DNA of 64,000 nucleotides from Mycobacterium haemophilum DSM 44634 (GCF_000340435.2 NZ_CP011883.2:3580687-3644686); one strand, 5' to 3'; positions 30,703-40,303 are shown, counted from the first letter of the stretch. Notes: a model not told the origin generated them from the sequence alone. Numbers and translations: made by a program.

Positions 30703-31917
30703 ATGGAGCGTCGTCGTTGGGGGGCGCGGCCACCGTACAAGGCCATCGGCCTGGTATCGCTGATGGTGATGACGCTGATCGGCCTGGGCGTGTATGTGCA
30801 GTTTCGCGGGGACCTAACCCCGAAGACGAAGTTGACAGTGGTGGCTTCGCGGGCGGGTTTGGTGATAGCTCCCGGTTCGAAGGTCACCTACAACGGGGTA
30901 GAGATCGGCCGGGTGGCCAGCATCTCCGAGATCCAACCCGACGGCAACCCGGCGGCCAAATTCGTGCTGGAGGTGGATCCCAAGTACCTCGGGCTGATTC
31001 CAGGCAACGTCGTGGTCAATATCAAGGCGGCCACCGTGTTCGGTGGTAAGTACGTGTCGTTCACGTCGCCGCAGGCCGCGCCGCTGCCACCCATCACGCC
31101 ATCCCAGGTGATTGACGCGACGTCGACCACCACGGAGACCAATACGTTATTCGAAACGTTGACAGCGATCATGGAGAAGGTTGATCCGGTCAAGCTGAAC
31201 CTGACACTGAGCGCGGCCGCCGAGGCGCTGAGCAGGTTGGGCGACAAGATCGGTGCCGCGCTCATCGACGGCAACGTGCTCCTTGATGACGTGAACCCCC
31301 GGCTGCCCAAAATCCGGGCTGACAACCAGCGGCTGGCGGAGCTGGGTGACATTTACGCCAACGCCGCGCCGGACTTGTGGGATGCCCTCAGCCATGCGGT
31401 GACCACGGCGCGCACCATCAATCAGCAGCAACGCAATCTGGATGACGCGCTGTTGGCGGCGGTCGGGTTCGGCAACGTGGGCGGGGAGGCATTCGGACGG
31501 GGCGGGCCATACCTGGCACGTGGCGCCGCCGATCTGGTCACCTCCAGCCAGTTGCTCGACGAGTACAGCCCCGAGATCTTCTGCACCATCCGCAACTTCA
31601 ACGAAGTCGCACCCAAGCTCCACAACGCGCTCGGCGATAATGGCTACGCGCTGGGGGCCCACGCTTCGGGCGCCATTGCCGGAGCACCCAACCCATACAT
31701 CTATCCGGAGAACCTGCCCCGGACCAGCGCCAAGGGTGGCCCCGGCGGCAAACCGGGCTGTTGGCAAGCAATCACCCGAGAACTCTGGCCGGCTCCACTG
31801 CTCGTGGCGGACATCGGCATGAGTTTGGCCCCGTACAACCACTTCGAGCCCGGTTCACCGGTTGCGGTCGAATACGTGTGGGGCCGCCAATTGGGTGACA
31901 ACACCATCAACCCGTGA
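30703..31917 (+). CDS. Stand-alone MceA-type protein
   Basis: A 404-residue MCE protein: N-terminal transmembrane helix (about 15-33), the V-Y-V-Q-F-R-G-D-L-T-P-K-T start of the MlaD domain, S-K-V-T-Y-N-G-V-E-I-G-R-V, F-G-G-K-Y-V-S-F, then the long helical Mce4_CUP1 part (V-D-P-V-K-L-N-L-T-L-S-A-A-A-E-A-L). The end, V-E-Y-V-W-G-R-Q-L-G-D-N-T-I-N-P, matches what I recall of Mce1A. MceA subunits normally act in six-protein lipid importers encoded with yrbEA/B; none of those genes is nearby. No such gene lies between Rv0807 and cpsY in M. tuberculosis. It could be a substitute MceA subunit for an importer encoded elsewhere, or a relic still intact. Confidence 0.9.
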   Translation: MERRRWGARPPYKAIGLVSLMVMTLIGLGVYVQFRGDLTPKTKLTVVASRAGLVIAPGSKVTYNGVEIGRVASISEIQPDGNPAAKFVLEVDPKYLGLIPGNVVVNIKAATVFGGKYVSFTSPQAAPLPPITPSQVIDATSTTTETNTLFETLTAIMEKVDPVKLNLTLSAAAEALSRLGDKIGAALIDGNVLLDDVNPRLPKIRADNQRLAELGDIYANAAPDLWDALSHAVTTARTINQQQRNLDDALLAAVGFGNVGGEAFGRGGPYLARGAADLVTSSQLLDEYSPEIFCTIRNFNEVAPKLHNALGDNGYALGAHASGAIAGAPNPYIYPENLPRTSAKGGPGGKPGCWQAITRELWPAPLLVADIGMSLAPYNHFEPGSPVAVEYVWGRQLGDNTINP

Positions 31918-32173
31918 GAAATTTGTATGCTGGGGCCGCCGGCTACGGCGACTCGGCGGCGTCGTCCCCGACCAGCTAGACTGGGTGTAGTGAAGCGAGA
32001 ATTCTCGCGCTCGGAACTGAATTTGATATGGCACAGTTGCGACCGAAAGGTTGCTCGCAGGTAACTGCAGGCTACTAAATCTGCTGTCTTGCAAGAGGTG
32101 TCGACCAACCGGCACCATGGTCTGCGAGATCCCCCCGGTGCCGTGGTCAGGCTATTTCATTAGGCGGTGTTCG

Positions 32174-33802
32174 ATGAGCAAGATTGTGTCGCGCGAAGAC
32201 GATCGGCCCGTGCGACGCACCCTCGATCCCATCATAGTTACCCGGCAGGGAAAGGTTGCCCGCCTCGAGTCCAGTTTGACCCCGCACGAAGCACAGATCG
32301 AAGATCTGATCTTTCTGCGAAAGGCGTTGCACCGTGCCGACATTCCTTTCCTACTTATCCGCAACCACAAAAACCGGCCGGTTCTTGCCGTCAACATCGA
32401 GCTGCGCCCCGCGGTCGAACGCGCGCTCGTCACCGCGTGCGCCAGCGAACCTATGTACGCCAAGACAATTGATGAGCGCCGAGTTTCTCCCGTGTTGGTG
32501 GCCAAGGGTCAGTTATCGCAGTCGATCGATCCACGTATCGTACGGTTGTATCGACGACGGATTGCGCCGGGAGGATTTCGGTTCGGTCCGAGGTTCAGTG
32601 TCGAACTCCAGTTCTGGGCCTTCGAGGAGACCCTGATCCGCTGCCCGTTGGAAAACTCCCTGACCCGCAAGGTGCTGCCACGCAAAGAAATAACACCGGC
32701 CACCGTCAAGCTCTACGGGTACAAGTGGCAGACCATTGAGGGGATGTTCACCCCGCACGCAAGTGACGTCAGGTTTGACATCGATCTGGTGTTCTCGTGG
32801 GTCGACGGTAGCGATCCAGAATTTCGGGCACGTCGGGCGGCCCAAATGTCGCACCACGTAGTGGGAGAAGGCGACGACGCCGACGCGCGGATTCGACAGA
32901 TCGACGAGTTGAAATATGCCCTGCGGTCGGTGAACATGTTTGCTCCGTGGATCCGGCGCATCTTCATCGCGACGGATTCAGCCCCGCCGGCATGGTTAGC
33001 CGATCACCCAATGATCACAATTGTCCCCGCGGAGGACCACTTTTCGGATAGGTCGGCGTTGCCTACCTACAACTCGCACGCCGTGGAAAGCCAACTGCAT
33101 CGCATCCCCGACCTCAGCGAGCATTTCCTGTACTCCAATGACGACATGTTTTTCGGTCGCCCGCTTAAAGCAAGCATGTTCTTCTCCCCGGGTGGAGTGA
33201 CCAGGTTCATCGAAGCCAAGACCCGTATCGGATTAGGTACTAACGATCCAACGCGCAGTGGCTTTGAGAATGCGGCCCGGGTTAACCGCCAGCTCCTCTT
33301 ACAGCGATTCGGCCAACTGATCACGCGTCATCTGGAACACACCGCGGTCCCGCTGCGCAAGAGCGTGCTGATCGAGATGGAACGCGAATTCCCGGACGAA
33401 TTCGCTCGGACCCAGGCAAGTGCGTTCCGGTCCGGCACCGATATCTCGGTTACCAATTCGCTCTACCACTACTACGCGCTGATGACTGGACGCGCCGTCC
33501 AACAAGAAAAAGCCAAAGTCCTGTACGTGGATACCACCTCGTATGCAGGCCTCGACTTACTTCCCGAGTTGCGGAAGCATCGCAACTACGACTTTTTCTG
33601 CCTCAACGACGGTAGTTTCCCCGAAGTCTCCGCGACCGAGCGTGCCGAACGGGTCGTCAGTTTCCTGGAACGCTACTTTCCAATACCGGCGCCCTGGGAA
33701 AAGGTCGCGACCGACGTCAATCGCCGGGACTTTGCGTCACCGACGGTGTCAGCACCATTGGTGGATGGGCAAACAGCGAATCCCGCCCAGACGGCTCGAT
33801 AA
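32174..33802 (+). CDS. cpsY: CpsY, Stealth-family sugar-phosphate transferase
   Basis: A 542-residue protein of the Stealth family. The conserved regions are visible: D-I-D-L-V-F-S-W-V-D-G-S-D (CR1), D-E-L-K-Y-A-L-R-S-V with W-I-R-R-I-F-I-A-T-D (CR2), and the CR3/CR4-like H-F-L-Y-S-N-D-D-M-F-F-G and Y-D-F-F-C-L-N-D-G. Family members such as the GlcNAc-1-phosphotransferase move hexose-1-phosphates. Older annotation as UDP-glucose epimerase is not supported. I start at M-S-K-I-V-S-R-E-D-D; upstream sequence has no coding character. Its last 86 bases overlap the converging phosphodiesterase gene. Confidence 0.9.
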   Translation: MSKIVSREDDRPVRRTLDPIIVTRQGKVARLESSLTPHEAQIEDLIFLRKALHRADIPFLLIRNHKNRPVLAVNIELRPAVERALVTACASEPMYAKTIDERRVSPVLVAKGQLSQSIDPRIVRLYRRRIAPGGFRFGPRFSVELQFWAFEETLIRCPLENSLTRKVLPRKEITPATVKLYGYKWQTIEGMFTPHASDVRFDIDLVFSWVDGSDPEFRARRAAQMSHHVVGEGDDADARIRQIDELKYALRSVNMFAPWIRRIFIATDSAPPAWLADHPMITIVPAEDHFSDRSALPTYNSHAVESQLHRIPDLSEHFLYSNDDMFFGRPLKASMFFSPGGVTRFIEAKTRIGLGTNDPTRSGFENAARVNRQLLLQRFGQLITRHLEHTAVPLRKSVLIEMEREFPDEFARTQASAFRSGTDISVTNSLYHYYALMTGRAVQQEKAKVLYVDTTSYAGLDLLPELRKHRNYDFFCLNDGSFPEVSATERAERVVSFLERYFPIPAPWEKVATDVNRRDFASPTVSAPLVDGQTANPAQTAR

Positions 33803-34670
33803 ACAGACCGCTTTCGGCGATATTGCGTCGCGCCTGCGCGGGAGAGACAAAGGTACCCACAGTGTTTCCGGTGCCAAGTGGAATCACCGAGTGCACCACA
33901 GTGTCTTGGTAGACGTGCACAAGGTTGCAACCCTGGGCGCCGTCTCGACCGCGCGTTCCCCCGGCGACAACTGTTAGATCTTGGGTGTAGCACGTGGCCG
34001 AGGCGACTGACACTGGAATTCCGACGAAGGTGGCATTCGTCGAGTAGTGCAGGTGCCCGGCCAAAATGGCACGAACATCGCTACCCTTGAGCACCCGCCC
34101 CAGCGAAGCTTGGTCGCGTAGTTCCACCGTGACGGCCATGTCTAAGACACTTGGAATCGGCGGATGGTGTAACGCCAAGATGGTGCCGTCCGGGGCCGGG
34201 ATTGCCAACTCGTCGGCAAGCCAATCTAATTGTGATGCACTGATTTCGCCGTAATGCTGGCCCGGCACCGAGGTATCCAACGTGATGACCCGGAGTCCGT
34301 CGACTCTGCGCACGCGGTCCAGCGGTGCCATGGAGGGCGCCTCGTCCAGCAACAACGTGCGTAATGCGGCCCGATTGTCATGGTTGCCCATCACCCAGAA
34401 GAGTTCGGCATCCAGCTCGGCCGCGAACGGCTCAACCAGGCCTCGGAGCTTTCGGTATGCTTCCGGCTCGCCCTGATCGGCCAAATCGCCGGTAAAGATG
34501 ATTGCGTCGGGACGCAGTCGGGAGCGCTTCAGCTGCTCGAGCAACTCGCCGAGCCGGCCGTCGGCGTCGACCGCCCCGTAGAGCGCGCCGTCCGAAACGA
34601 GATGTGTGTCGCTGATGTGCAAAAGGACGTAATCCGGCCGCGGATGCTCCGCGGCCCTAAGTCTGTGCAC
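33717..34670 (-). CDS. Class III cyclic nucleotide phosphodiesterase (Rv0805-type)
   Basis: A 317-residue metallophosphoesterase with all metal-binding blocks: I-S-D-T-H, F-T-G-D-L-A-D, V-M-G-N-H-D-N, a central H-H-P-P and G-H-L-H-Y. Rv0805 hydrolyses cAMP weakly and 2',3'-cyclic nucleotides better, and also affects the cell wall. The GTG before H-R-L-R-A-A-E-H is the start used in M. tuberculosis; a TTG four codons upstream is possible. The Rv0804 gene that follows in M. tuberculosis is missing here. Confidence 0.93.
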   Translation of the reverse strand: MHRLRAAEHPRPDYVLLHISDTHLVSDGALYGAVDADGRLGELLEQLKRSRLRPDAIIFTGDLADQGEPEAYRKLRGLVEPFAAELDAELFWVMGNHDNRAALRTLLLDEAPSMAPLDRVRRVDGLRVITLDTSVPGQHYGEISASQLDWLADELAIPAPDGTILALHHPPIPSVLDMAVTVELRDQASLGRVLKGSDVRAILAGHLHYSTNATFVGIPVSVASATCYTQDLTVVAGGTRGRDGAQGCNLVHVYQDTVVHSVIPLGTGNTVGTFVSPAQARRNIAESGLFIEPSGRDSLFAHPPMVLTPSVTQSPGD

Positions 34671-34800
34671 CGGAGGTGCCAACCCCTTCCATGATCAATT
34701 GGCTTTACACAAACGAAACATTCAGTGTAGCCGCTCCGACGAGCAACGACGTGCACTTGTGAGCCGCTCCGCCACGCTAGCCTCGATTTCCGAGGCCCAC

Positions 34801-37089
34801 CTATCCGAAGAATCGCGGCAGCACCGCCTCGGACGTCGCACGCAGTTCGGCCAGGGACACGGTGAATTGACCCTGAACCTCGATCGAGTCCGAACCCTGA
34901 TCGACGACGCCGATACGAATGGCTGGCAAACCCCGCGCCTCGCACATCGACCGAAACCGGCTCTCCTCGGTGCGTGGTACAGCCACCAGCACCCGGCCCG
35001 CTGATTCAGAAAAGAGAAATGTGAACGGACCTGTGCCTGATTGAAAATCTTCGGGAAGCACAATGCGGCAACCGGTTTCACCCGCCAACGCCGATTCCAC
35101 GATGGCCTGAGCAAGGCCGCCTTCGGACAGGTCGTGCGCCGCCGATACCAGCCCATCGCGCGACGCCGAACTCAGCACCTCGGCCAGCAGCTTCTCGCGC
35201 GCCAGGTCCACCATCGGCGGCAACCCACCCAGATGGTCGGCGGTCACTTGCGCCCAGACCGACCCGTCGAACTCGTCGCGGGTCTCGCCCAACAGCATCA
35301 GGGTCTCCCCCGGTTCAACACCAAGCCCGGTCGGGATGCGCCGGCTCACGTCATCCAGCACGCCGAGCACCCCGACCACCGGTGTGGGCAAGATCGCCGC
35401 CGACCCGGTCTGGTTGTAAAAGCTGACGTTGCCACCGGTCACCGGAATCCCTAGGGCCGCACAGCCATCGGCCAGCCCCCGCACGGCCTGTGCGAACTGC
35501 CACATCACCCCGGGATCTTCGGGTGAACCGAAGTTAAGGCAGTTAGTCACCGCGACCGGGGTGGCACCGGTGACGGCCACGTTGCGGTATGCCTCGGCCA
35601 GCGCCAGTTGGGCACCAGCGTAGGGATCCAGCCGGGTGTAGCGTCCCGACGCGTCGGTCGACAATGCGATACCGCGACCGGTGGACTCGTCGATACGCAG
35701 CACACCGCCGTCGGCGTGCTCGGCCAGGACGGTGTTGCCGCGCACGTACCGGTCGTACTGCTCGGTGATGAAAGCCCGGCTGCACAGGTGCGGACTGCCC
35801 AGCAGCGCAAGCAAAGTCGCACACAGCTCGGCTCCAGTGACCGGTCGCGGCAATTCTTTCGATGAGTCCGCGTTCAAGGCGTCCTGTGATTCGGGGCGGG
35901 TGACGGGCCGCTGGTACACCGGGCCTTCGTGGGCCACGGTGCGCGGCGGCACGTCGACGACCGTCTCGCCGTGCCAGGTGATCTGCAGCCGGTCACCGTC
36001 GGTGACCTCACCGATCACCGTGGCCAGCACCTCCCACTTGCGGCAGACCGCCAGGAAGGCATCCACGTTCTCCGGTGCCACCACCGCACACATGCGCTCC
36101 TGCGACTCGCTGCAGAGCACCTCGGCGGGCGTCATATCCTTCGCCCGGAGCGGGACGGTGTCGAGTTGAATCACCATTCCGCCGTCCCCAGCTGATGCTA
36201 ACTCCGAAGTAGCACAAGACAATCCGGCCCCTCCGAGATCCTGAATGCCGATCACCAACCCGCCCGCATACAGCTCCAGACAGCACTCGATGAGCACCTT
36301 CTCCATGAAGGGGTCGCCCACCTGAACCGACGGGAGTTTCTTACGAGCGGCGTCTTCGTCGCCATCAACACTGAAGGTGTCCGACGCCAGCACCGAGACC
36401 CCGCCGATACCGTCCAGGCCGGTGCGCGCGCCGAACAGAATGATCTTGTTACCCGCACCCGAGGCAAACGCCAAATGCAGGTCCTCCTGGCGCAATACCC
36501 CGACACACAACGCATTCACCAGCGGGTTGCCGGTGTAGCACGCGTCGAAGACGGTCTCGCCGCCGATGTTGGGCAAGCCCAGTGAGTTGCCGTAGCCGCC
36601 GATGCCGCGGACCACGCCGTCCAGCACGCGGCGGGTGTCGGGCGCATCGGCAGCACCGAACCGAAGCTGGTCCATCACGGCGACAGGTCGCGCGCCCATC
36701 GCCATGATGTCGCGCACGATGCCGCCGACGCCGGTCGCGGCCCCCTGGTAGGGCTCGACGTAGGAAGGGTGGTTATGCGATTCCACCTTGAAGGTGACGG
36801 CCCAGCCATCACCGATGTCGACCACACCGGCGTTTTCGCCGATACCGGCCAGCATTCCGGCACGCATCTCCTCGGTGGTGGTTTCACCAAAGTAGCGCAG
36901 GTGGACTTTGGAAGACTTGTACGAACAGTGCTCACTCCACATCACCGAATACATCGCCAGCTCGGTGTCCGTGGGCCGCCGGCCCAGAATTTCGCGAACT
37001 CGCTGGTACTCGTCGTCTTTGAGGCCCAGCTCGTGGAATGGTTGTGGCTGGTCGGGGGTGGCGGCGGCATGTTCAACGGTGTCAGTCAC
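34801..37089 (-). CDS. purL: Phosphoribosylformylglycinamidine synthase subunit PurL
   Basis: The small-type PurL (762 residues) catalyses FGAR to FGAM with PurQ and PurS, both encoded at 52-53 kb. Motifs include M-W-S-E-H-C-S-Y-K-S-S-K, V-E-S-H-N-H-P-S, G-G-I-V-R-D-I, I-G-G-E-T-V-F, and in the second half N-C-L-N-F-G-S-P-E and H-D-L-S-E-G-G-L. I used the GTG giving V-T-D-T-V-E-H-A-A as in M. tuberculosis; a GTG seven codons upstream is also open. Confidence 0.96.
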   Translation of the reverse strand: MTDTVEHAAATPDQPQPFHELGLKDDEYQRVREILGRRPTDTELAMYSVMWSEHCSYKSSKVHLRYFGETTTEEMRAGMLAGIGENAGVVDIGDGWAVTFKVESHNHPSYVEPYQGAATGVGGIVRDIMAMGARPVAVMDQLRFGAADAPDTRRVLDGVVRGIGGYGNSLGLPNIGGETVFDACYTGNPLVNALCVGVLRQEDLHLAFASGAGNKIILFGARTGLDGIGGVSVLASDTFSVDGDEDAARKKLPSVQVGDPFMEKVLIECCLELYAGGLVIGIQDLGGAGLSCATSELASAGDGGMVIQLDTVPLRAKDMTPAEVLCSESQERMCAVVAPENVDAFLAVCRKWEVLATVIGEVTDGDRLQITWHGETVVDVPPRTVAHEGPVYQRPVTRPESQDALNADSSKELPRPVTGAELCATLLALLGSPHLCSRAFITEQYDRYVRGNTVLAEHADGGVLRIDESTGRGIALSTDASGRYTRLDPYAGAQLALAEAYRNVAVTGATPVAVTNCLNFGSPEDPGVMWQFAQAVRGLADGCAALGIPVTGGNVSFYNQTGSAAILPTPVVGVLGVLDDVSRRIPTGLGVEPGETLMLLGETRDEFDGSVWAQVTADHLGGLPPMVDLAREKLLAEVLSSASRDGLVSAAHDLSEGGLAQAIVESALAGETGCRIVLPEDFQSGTGPFTFLFSESAGRVLVAVPRTEESRFRSMCEARGLPAIRIGVVDQGSDSIEVQGQFTVSLAELRATSEAVLPRFFG

Positions 37090-37205
37090 GTGGGTGCGCG
37101 TGCTCGTCACGGAGCCAGTCTAGAGTCCCACGCCCCTTGGCTCGCGCGCGAGACCCGCAGCAAAAACCAGATGACACTGCCCAGCGCGGTCCAGATAATG
37201 GGGCG

Positions 37206-37844
37206 ATGTCTCGTCACTGGCCGCTGTTCGACCTGCGGATCACCACCCGGCGATTGCAGCTGCGGCTACCTACCGAAGAGCTGTGTGACCAGCTGATCGA
37301 CACCGTTCTCGAGGGAGTGCACAACCCTGACCTGATGCCGTTTTCGATCCCCTGGACGCGAGCTCCTCGCGAGGAGGTGCCGTTCAACACACTCTCCTAC
37401 CTTTGGCAGGAACTGGCCGGATTCAAACAAGATTGCTGGGCCCTGCCGCTTGCCGTTGTCATCGGTGGGAAAGCGGTCGGTATCCAGGCCCTCAACGCGA
37501 AGGACTTCCCGATCACTCGCGAAGTAGGGTCCGGATCGTGGCTCGGACTACCCCACCATGGCCAAGGCTATGGCTTCGAAATGCGTGCAGCTGCACTGTA
37601 TTTCGCGTTTTCCGAGCTCGGCGCCCAGGTCGCGACCTCAGCGTCGTTCGTCGATAACCCAGCCTCGATCGCGGTCTCGCGTCGCAACGGCTACCAAGAC
37701 AACGGCGTGGACCGCATGGCACGCGAGGGGACCCTGGCTGAACAGCTTCGGTTCCGGCTGACCCGCGACGATTGGCAGCGGCATCGCAGCGTCGAAGTGC
37801 AGGTGGAGGGTTTCGACGGCTGCCGAACGCTCTTTGGCCTGTAG
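37206..37844 (+). CDS. GNAT-family acyltransferase (Rv0802c-type)
   Basis: A 212-residue GNAT enzyme of the RimL-like group: L-R-I-T-T-R-R-L-Q-L-R-L-P at the start, G-S-W-L-G-L-P-H-H-G-Q-G-Y-G-F-E-M at the acyl-CoA loop, and A-T-S-A-S-F-V-D-N-P-A-S-I-A-V-S-R-R-N-G-Y. Rv0802c binds succinyl-CoA and is regarded as a succinyltransferase. The ATG is chosen by family start; upstream frame sequence is non-coding. It is divergent from purL. Confidence 0.88.
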   Translation: MSRHWPLFDLRITTRRLQLRLPTEELCDQLIDTVLEGVHNPDLMPFSIPWTRAPREEVPFNTLSYLWQELAGFKQDCWALPLAVVIGGKAVGIQALNAKDFPITREVGSGSWLGLPHHGQGYGFEMRAAALYFAFSELGAQVATSASFVDNPASIAVSRRNGYQDNGVDRMAREGTLAEQLRFRLTRDDWQRHRSVEVQVEGFDGCRTLFGL

Positions 37845-37858
37845 TTGGTCGTCGAACG

Positions 37859-39130
37859 TTAGACCAGTTCAGCGGAAAGGAACGCCTGCAGCGCTGCGGA
37901 GTACGCGGCCACGTCGTGAGCACCCATTAATTCCCGCGCCGAGTGCATCGCAAGCTGGGCGGCACCGACATCGACGGTGGGAATACCGGTCCGAGCCGAA
38001 GCCAACGGCCCGATCGTCGAACCACAAGGCAGGTCGGCCCGGTGCTCGTAGCGTTGCAATCCGACCCCGGCTTGGTGGCAGGCCAACTCGAACGCCGCCG
38101 CCGTGCGCCCGTCGGTGGCATACCTCAGATTCGGGTGCACCTTGAGCACCGGCCCCGCGTTGACCTCAATGAGATGGCTGGGCTCATGACGCTCGGGGTA
38201 ATTGGGGTGCGTGGCGTGTGCCATGTCGGCGGAAGCCAGCAGCGACGCAGGCAGCCGCCGCAGGTAGTCGTCCCGACCGCCGCCGGCGGCGAGCACAATA
38301 CGTTCCAGGACGGTGCTCAGCAGGTTTGACTGCGCACCACGGTCCGAGGCCGAACCAACCTCTTCATGGTCGAAGAGCACCAACACGGGTAGGAACCCGC
38401 GCGGCTCGGCTGCCAGTAACGCCTCCATGCCCGCGTAGCAGCTGGCCTGGTTATCCAGCCGAGGTGCGCTGAGCAGGTTGGCGGCGGCGCCCATCACGGT
38501 CGACGGAGCCAGGTCATGAGTCATAAGGTCGGCGGCCAACACGTCGGCCGCGGCCACTCCGGCGCGCTCGGCGACGTACCCCATCAATGACCCCGCTTTG
38601 TCGCCAACACCCCATACCGCGTTGACGTGGCGCTGCGGATCCAAGGTGAGCGACTTACGGTCCTCGGCCAAATGGATGGCCAACTGCGGCACCCGCAGAA
38701 TTGGATCGTCGATCCGGACGAGCCGGTCGGTGATCCCGGCGCCGTTACCCGCCGAGCGCACCGACAACCGTCCACAGACGCCTAGATCGCGATCCAGCCA
38801 GGAATTGAGCCAGGCTCCCCCATAGGGCTGCAGTGCGACCACCTGCCAGCCGGCGACCAGCCGATCCGGATGCTGCTTGACCCGCAGGTTGGGGCTGTCG
38901 GTGTGCGCGCCGACGATCCGGAATGCGCTGGCTGATGCGTCTCCATTCCAGGCGACCAGTGAACCGGCGCGGACGGTGAAGTATCGGCCCGGCTGGGGCG
39001 GCCAGGGGTCGGCTTCGTTGAGTTCGGTGTAACCGGCGCCGAGCAGTCGTGCGGCCACCGTGGCGCAGACATGAAATGGCGATGGGGAGGCGTCGATGAA
39101 TTCGCAGAGGCCTGCGGCGCTGGCCGACAT
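37859..39130 (-). CDS. pepC: M18-family aspartyl aminopeptidase PepC
   Basis: A 423-residue zinc aminopeptidase: S-P-S-P-F-H-V near the start, V-G-A-H-T-D-S-P-N-L-R with a zinc His, V-L-F-D-H-E-E-V-G-S for the catalytic and metal Glu residues, S-A-D-M-A-H-A-T-H-P-N-Y and G-S-T-I-G-P near the C terminus. The ATG before S-A-S-A-A-G-L-C-E-F matches the family; ATGs three and four codons earlier are possible. The frame stays open far upstream, but that part is Arg-rich and non-coding in character. The core gene order breaks just upstream. Confidence 0.92.
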   Translation of the reverse strand: MSASAAGLCEFIDASPSPFHVCATVAARLLGAGYTELNEADPWPPQPGRYFTVRAGSLVAWNGDASASAFRIVGAHTDSPNLRVKQHPDRLVAGWQVVALQPYGGAWLNSWLDRDLGVCGRLSVRSAGNGAGITDRLVRIDDPILRVPQLAIHLAEDRKSLTLDPQRHVNAVWGVGDKAGSLMGYVAERAGVAAADVLAADLMTHDLAPSTVMGAAANLLSAPRLDNQASCYAGMEALLAAEPRGFLPVLVLFDHEEVGSASDRGAQSNLLSTVLERIVLAAGGGRDDYLRRLPASLLASADMAHATHPNYPERHEPSHLIEVNAGPVLKVHPNLRYATDGRTAAAFELACHQAGVGLQRYEHRADLPCGSTIGPLASARTGIPTVDVGAAQLAMHSARELMGAHDVAAYSAALQAFLSAELV

Positions 39131-39412
39131 GCTCAACATCATGGCTGTTGGCCACCGCGGAGTTCGCGCGGGGCCAAAATGCGCGCTCCTCACTCGCGCC
39201 GATACCGACGCTCGCCGTCGCCACGCGGGGCCGGCAGAGTGCCTCCGGTTCCGCCACAACCCATACTCGCACCGTTGACGCCTACACGAACTACGTCCGA
39301 AAACGGGCACGGCACACCAACGCGGTCTGTGACAACCATGCCTCGCAATCACGGCTTAGAGACCGAGTTCGACTCTCCGGCAGTGGCGTTGCTCCGAAAC
39401 CGCTAGCCCAGG

Positions 39413-40303
39413 CTAACTTCCCGTTCGTACAGCGGTGACTGCGATGCGGGCCGCGGTGCCGATTGCACGGTCCACCGCAGGTAAGGAGTGCTCGGATCGT
39501 GCGGCGTGAGTGAAAACTGATACGGCAATGGGCGTTTCGTTGGGCAAGCTGATAACAGCTACTTCGCTACGGATCTTGCCGATCGTTCCAGTCTTTCCGG
39601 CAACGCTGATCTCACGCTGTGGGAAGCCCGATTTGATGCGGTGAGGCCAGACTTGCTGCGCCAGAACCCCACGCATGTAGCTACACGCGTGGGGTGATGC
39701 AATGGTGTCAGTCCAGATGGCGGCCAGGATTGTATTGCTGTCGGCCGCGCTGGTGGCGTTGGTTTGATCAGGGTCATAGATGGACAGCGAGTTCGCAGTG
39801 TCGCTGTTGCCGAGGGCACTGATCGCTTCGTCGAGTGTCTGCGCACCCATGTCATGGATAAGTTGCTCATATAGGGCGGCAGCGCCGCCGATCACACGTG
39901 TGGACGCCAGTCCGAGTTCGTCAATGATCTCGTCCATCCGAGGCAGACCGACCGCGGCTAGCAGAATATCGGCGGCGGCGTTGTCCGATAAGACGATCAT
40001 CGACCGTGCCAGGTCGCGCCAACTGACCGTGACCGGATCGATGAATGTGCTGAAGCCAGTTGGTCCTGGAGTGCAATCGGTTGGCCTGATGGTTACTCGT
40101 GCACTGGGATCGAGTTCGCCGCGATCGAATGACCGAGCCACCGCGGCCAGCAGCAGCACCTTGTAGATCGATGCTGTGGGGACCGGTTCATCAGCACGGA
40201 AGTTGATCGCCGGCTCGACTGTGCTTACCGGGCGCGCCTGCAGCCAGCCCCGGCAACCGGCGTCGGTGAACACGGCCTGGATCTGGCGGCTGACCTCGTT
40301 CAT
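39413..40303 (-). CDS. Cytosolic class A beta-lactamase-like serine hydrolase
   Basis: A 296-residue protein with the serine-hydrolase triad motifs of class A enzymes: S-I-Y-K (Ser45, Lys48), S-D-N (106-108) and K-T-G in V-A-G-K-T-G-T-I. There is no signal peptide, and no E-x-x-x-N omega-loop Glu is visible in the expected region (after I-D-E-L-G-L). Deacylation of a beta-lactam may therefore be slow; an amidase, esterase or drug-binding role is possible. Its ATG overlaps the stop of the LysR gene (ATGA), so the two are coupled. Confidence 0.85.
   Translation of the reverse strand: MNEVSRQIQAVFTDAGCRGWLQARPVSTVEPAINFRADEPVPTASIYKVLLLAAVARSFDRGELDPSARVTIRPTDCTPGPTGFSTFIDPVTVSWRDLARSMIVLSDNAAADILLAAVGLPRMDEIIDELGLASTRVIGGAAALYEQLIHDMGAQTLDEAISALGNSDTANSLSIYDPDQTNATSAADSNTILAAIWTDTIASPHACSYMRGVLAQQVWPHRIKSGFPQREISVAGKTGTIGKIRSEVAVISLPNETPIAVSVFTHAARSEHSLPAVDRAIGTAARIAVTAVRTGS

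Noticed and set aside
33878..34945. Possible Rv0804 homologue between purL and the phosphodiesterase
   Set aside because: The gap is only about 130 bases, and the open frames there are antisense or overlapping reads of the phosphodiesterase and purL genes. The gene appears absent.
39340..39385. A GAGTTCGACTCTC sequence that looks like a tRNA T arm between pepC and the beta-lactamase-like gene
   Set aside because: The stem pairs imperfectly and no acceptor, D or anticodon stem can be drawn around it.
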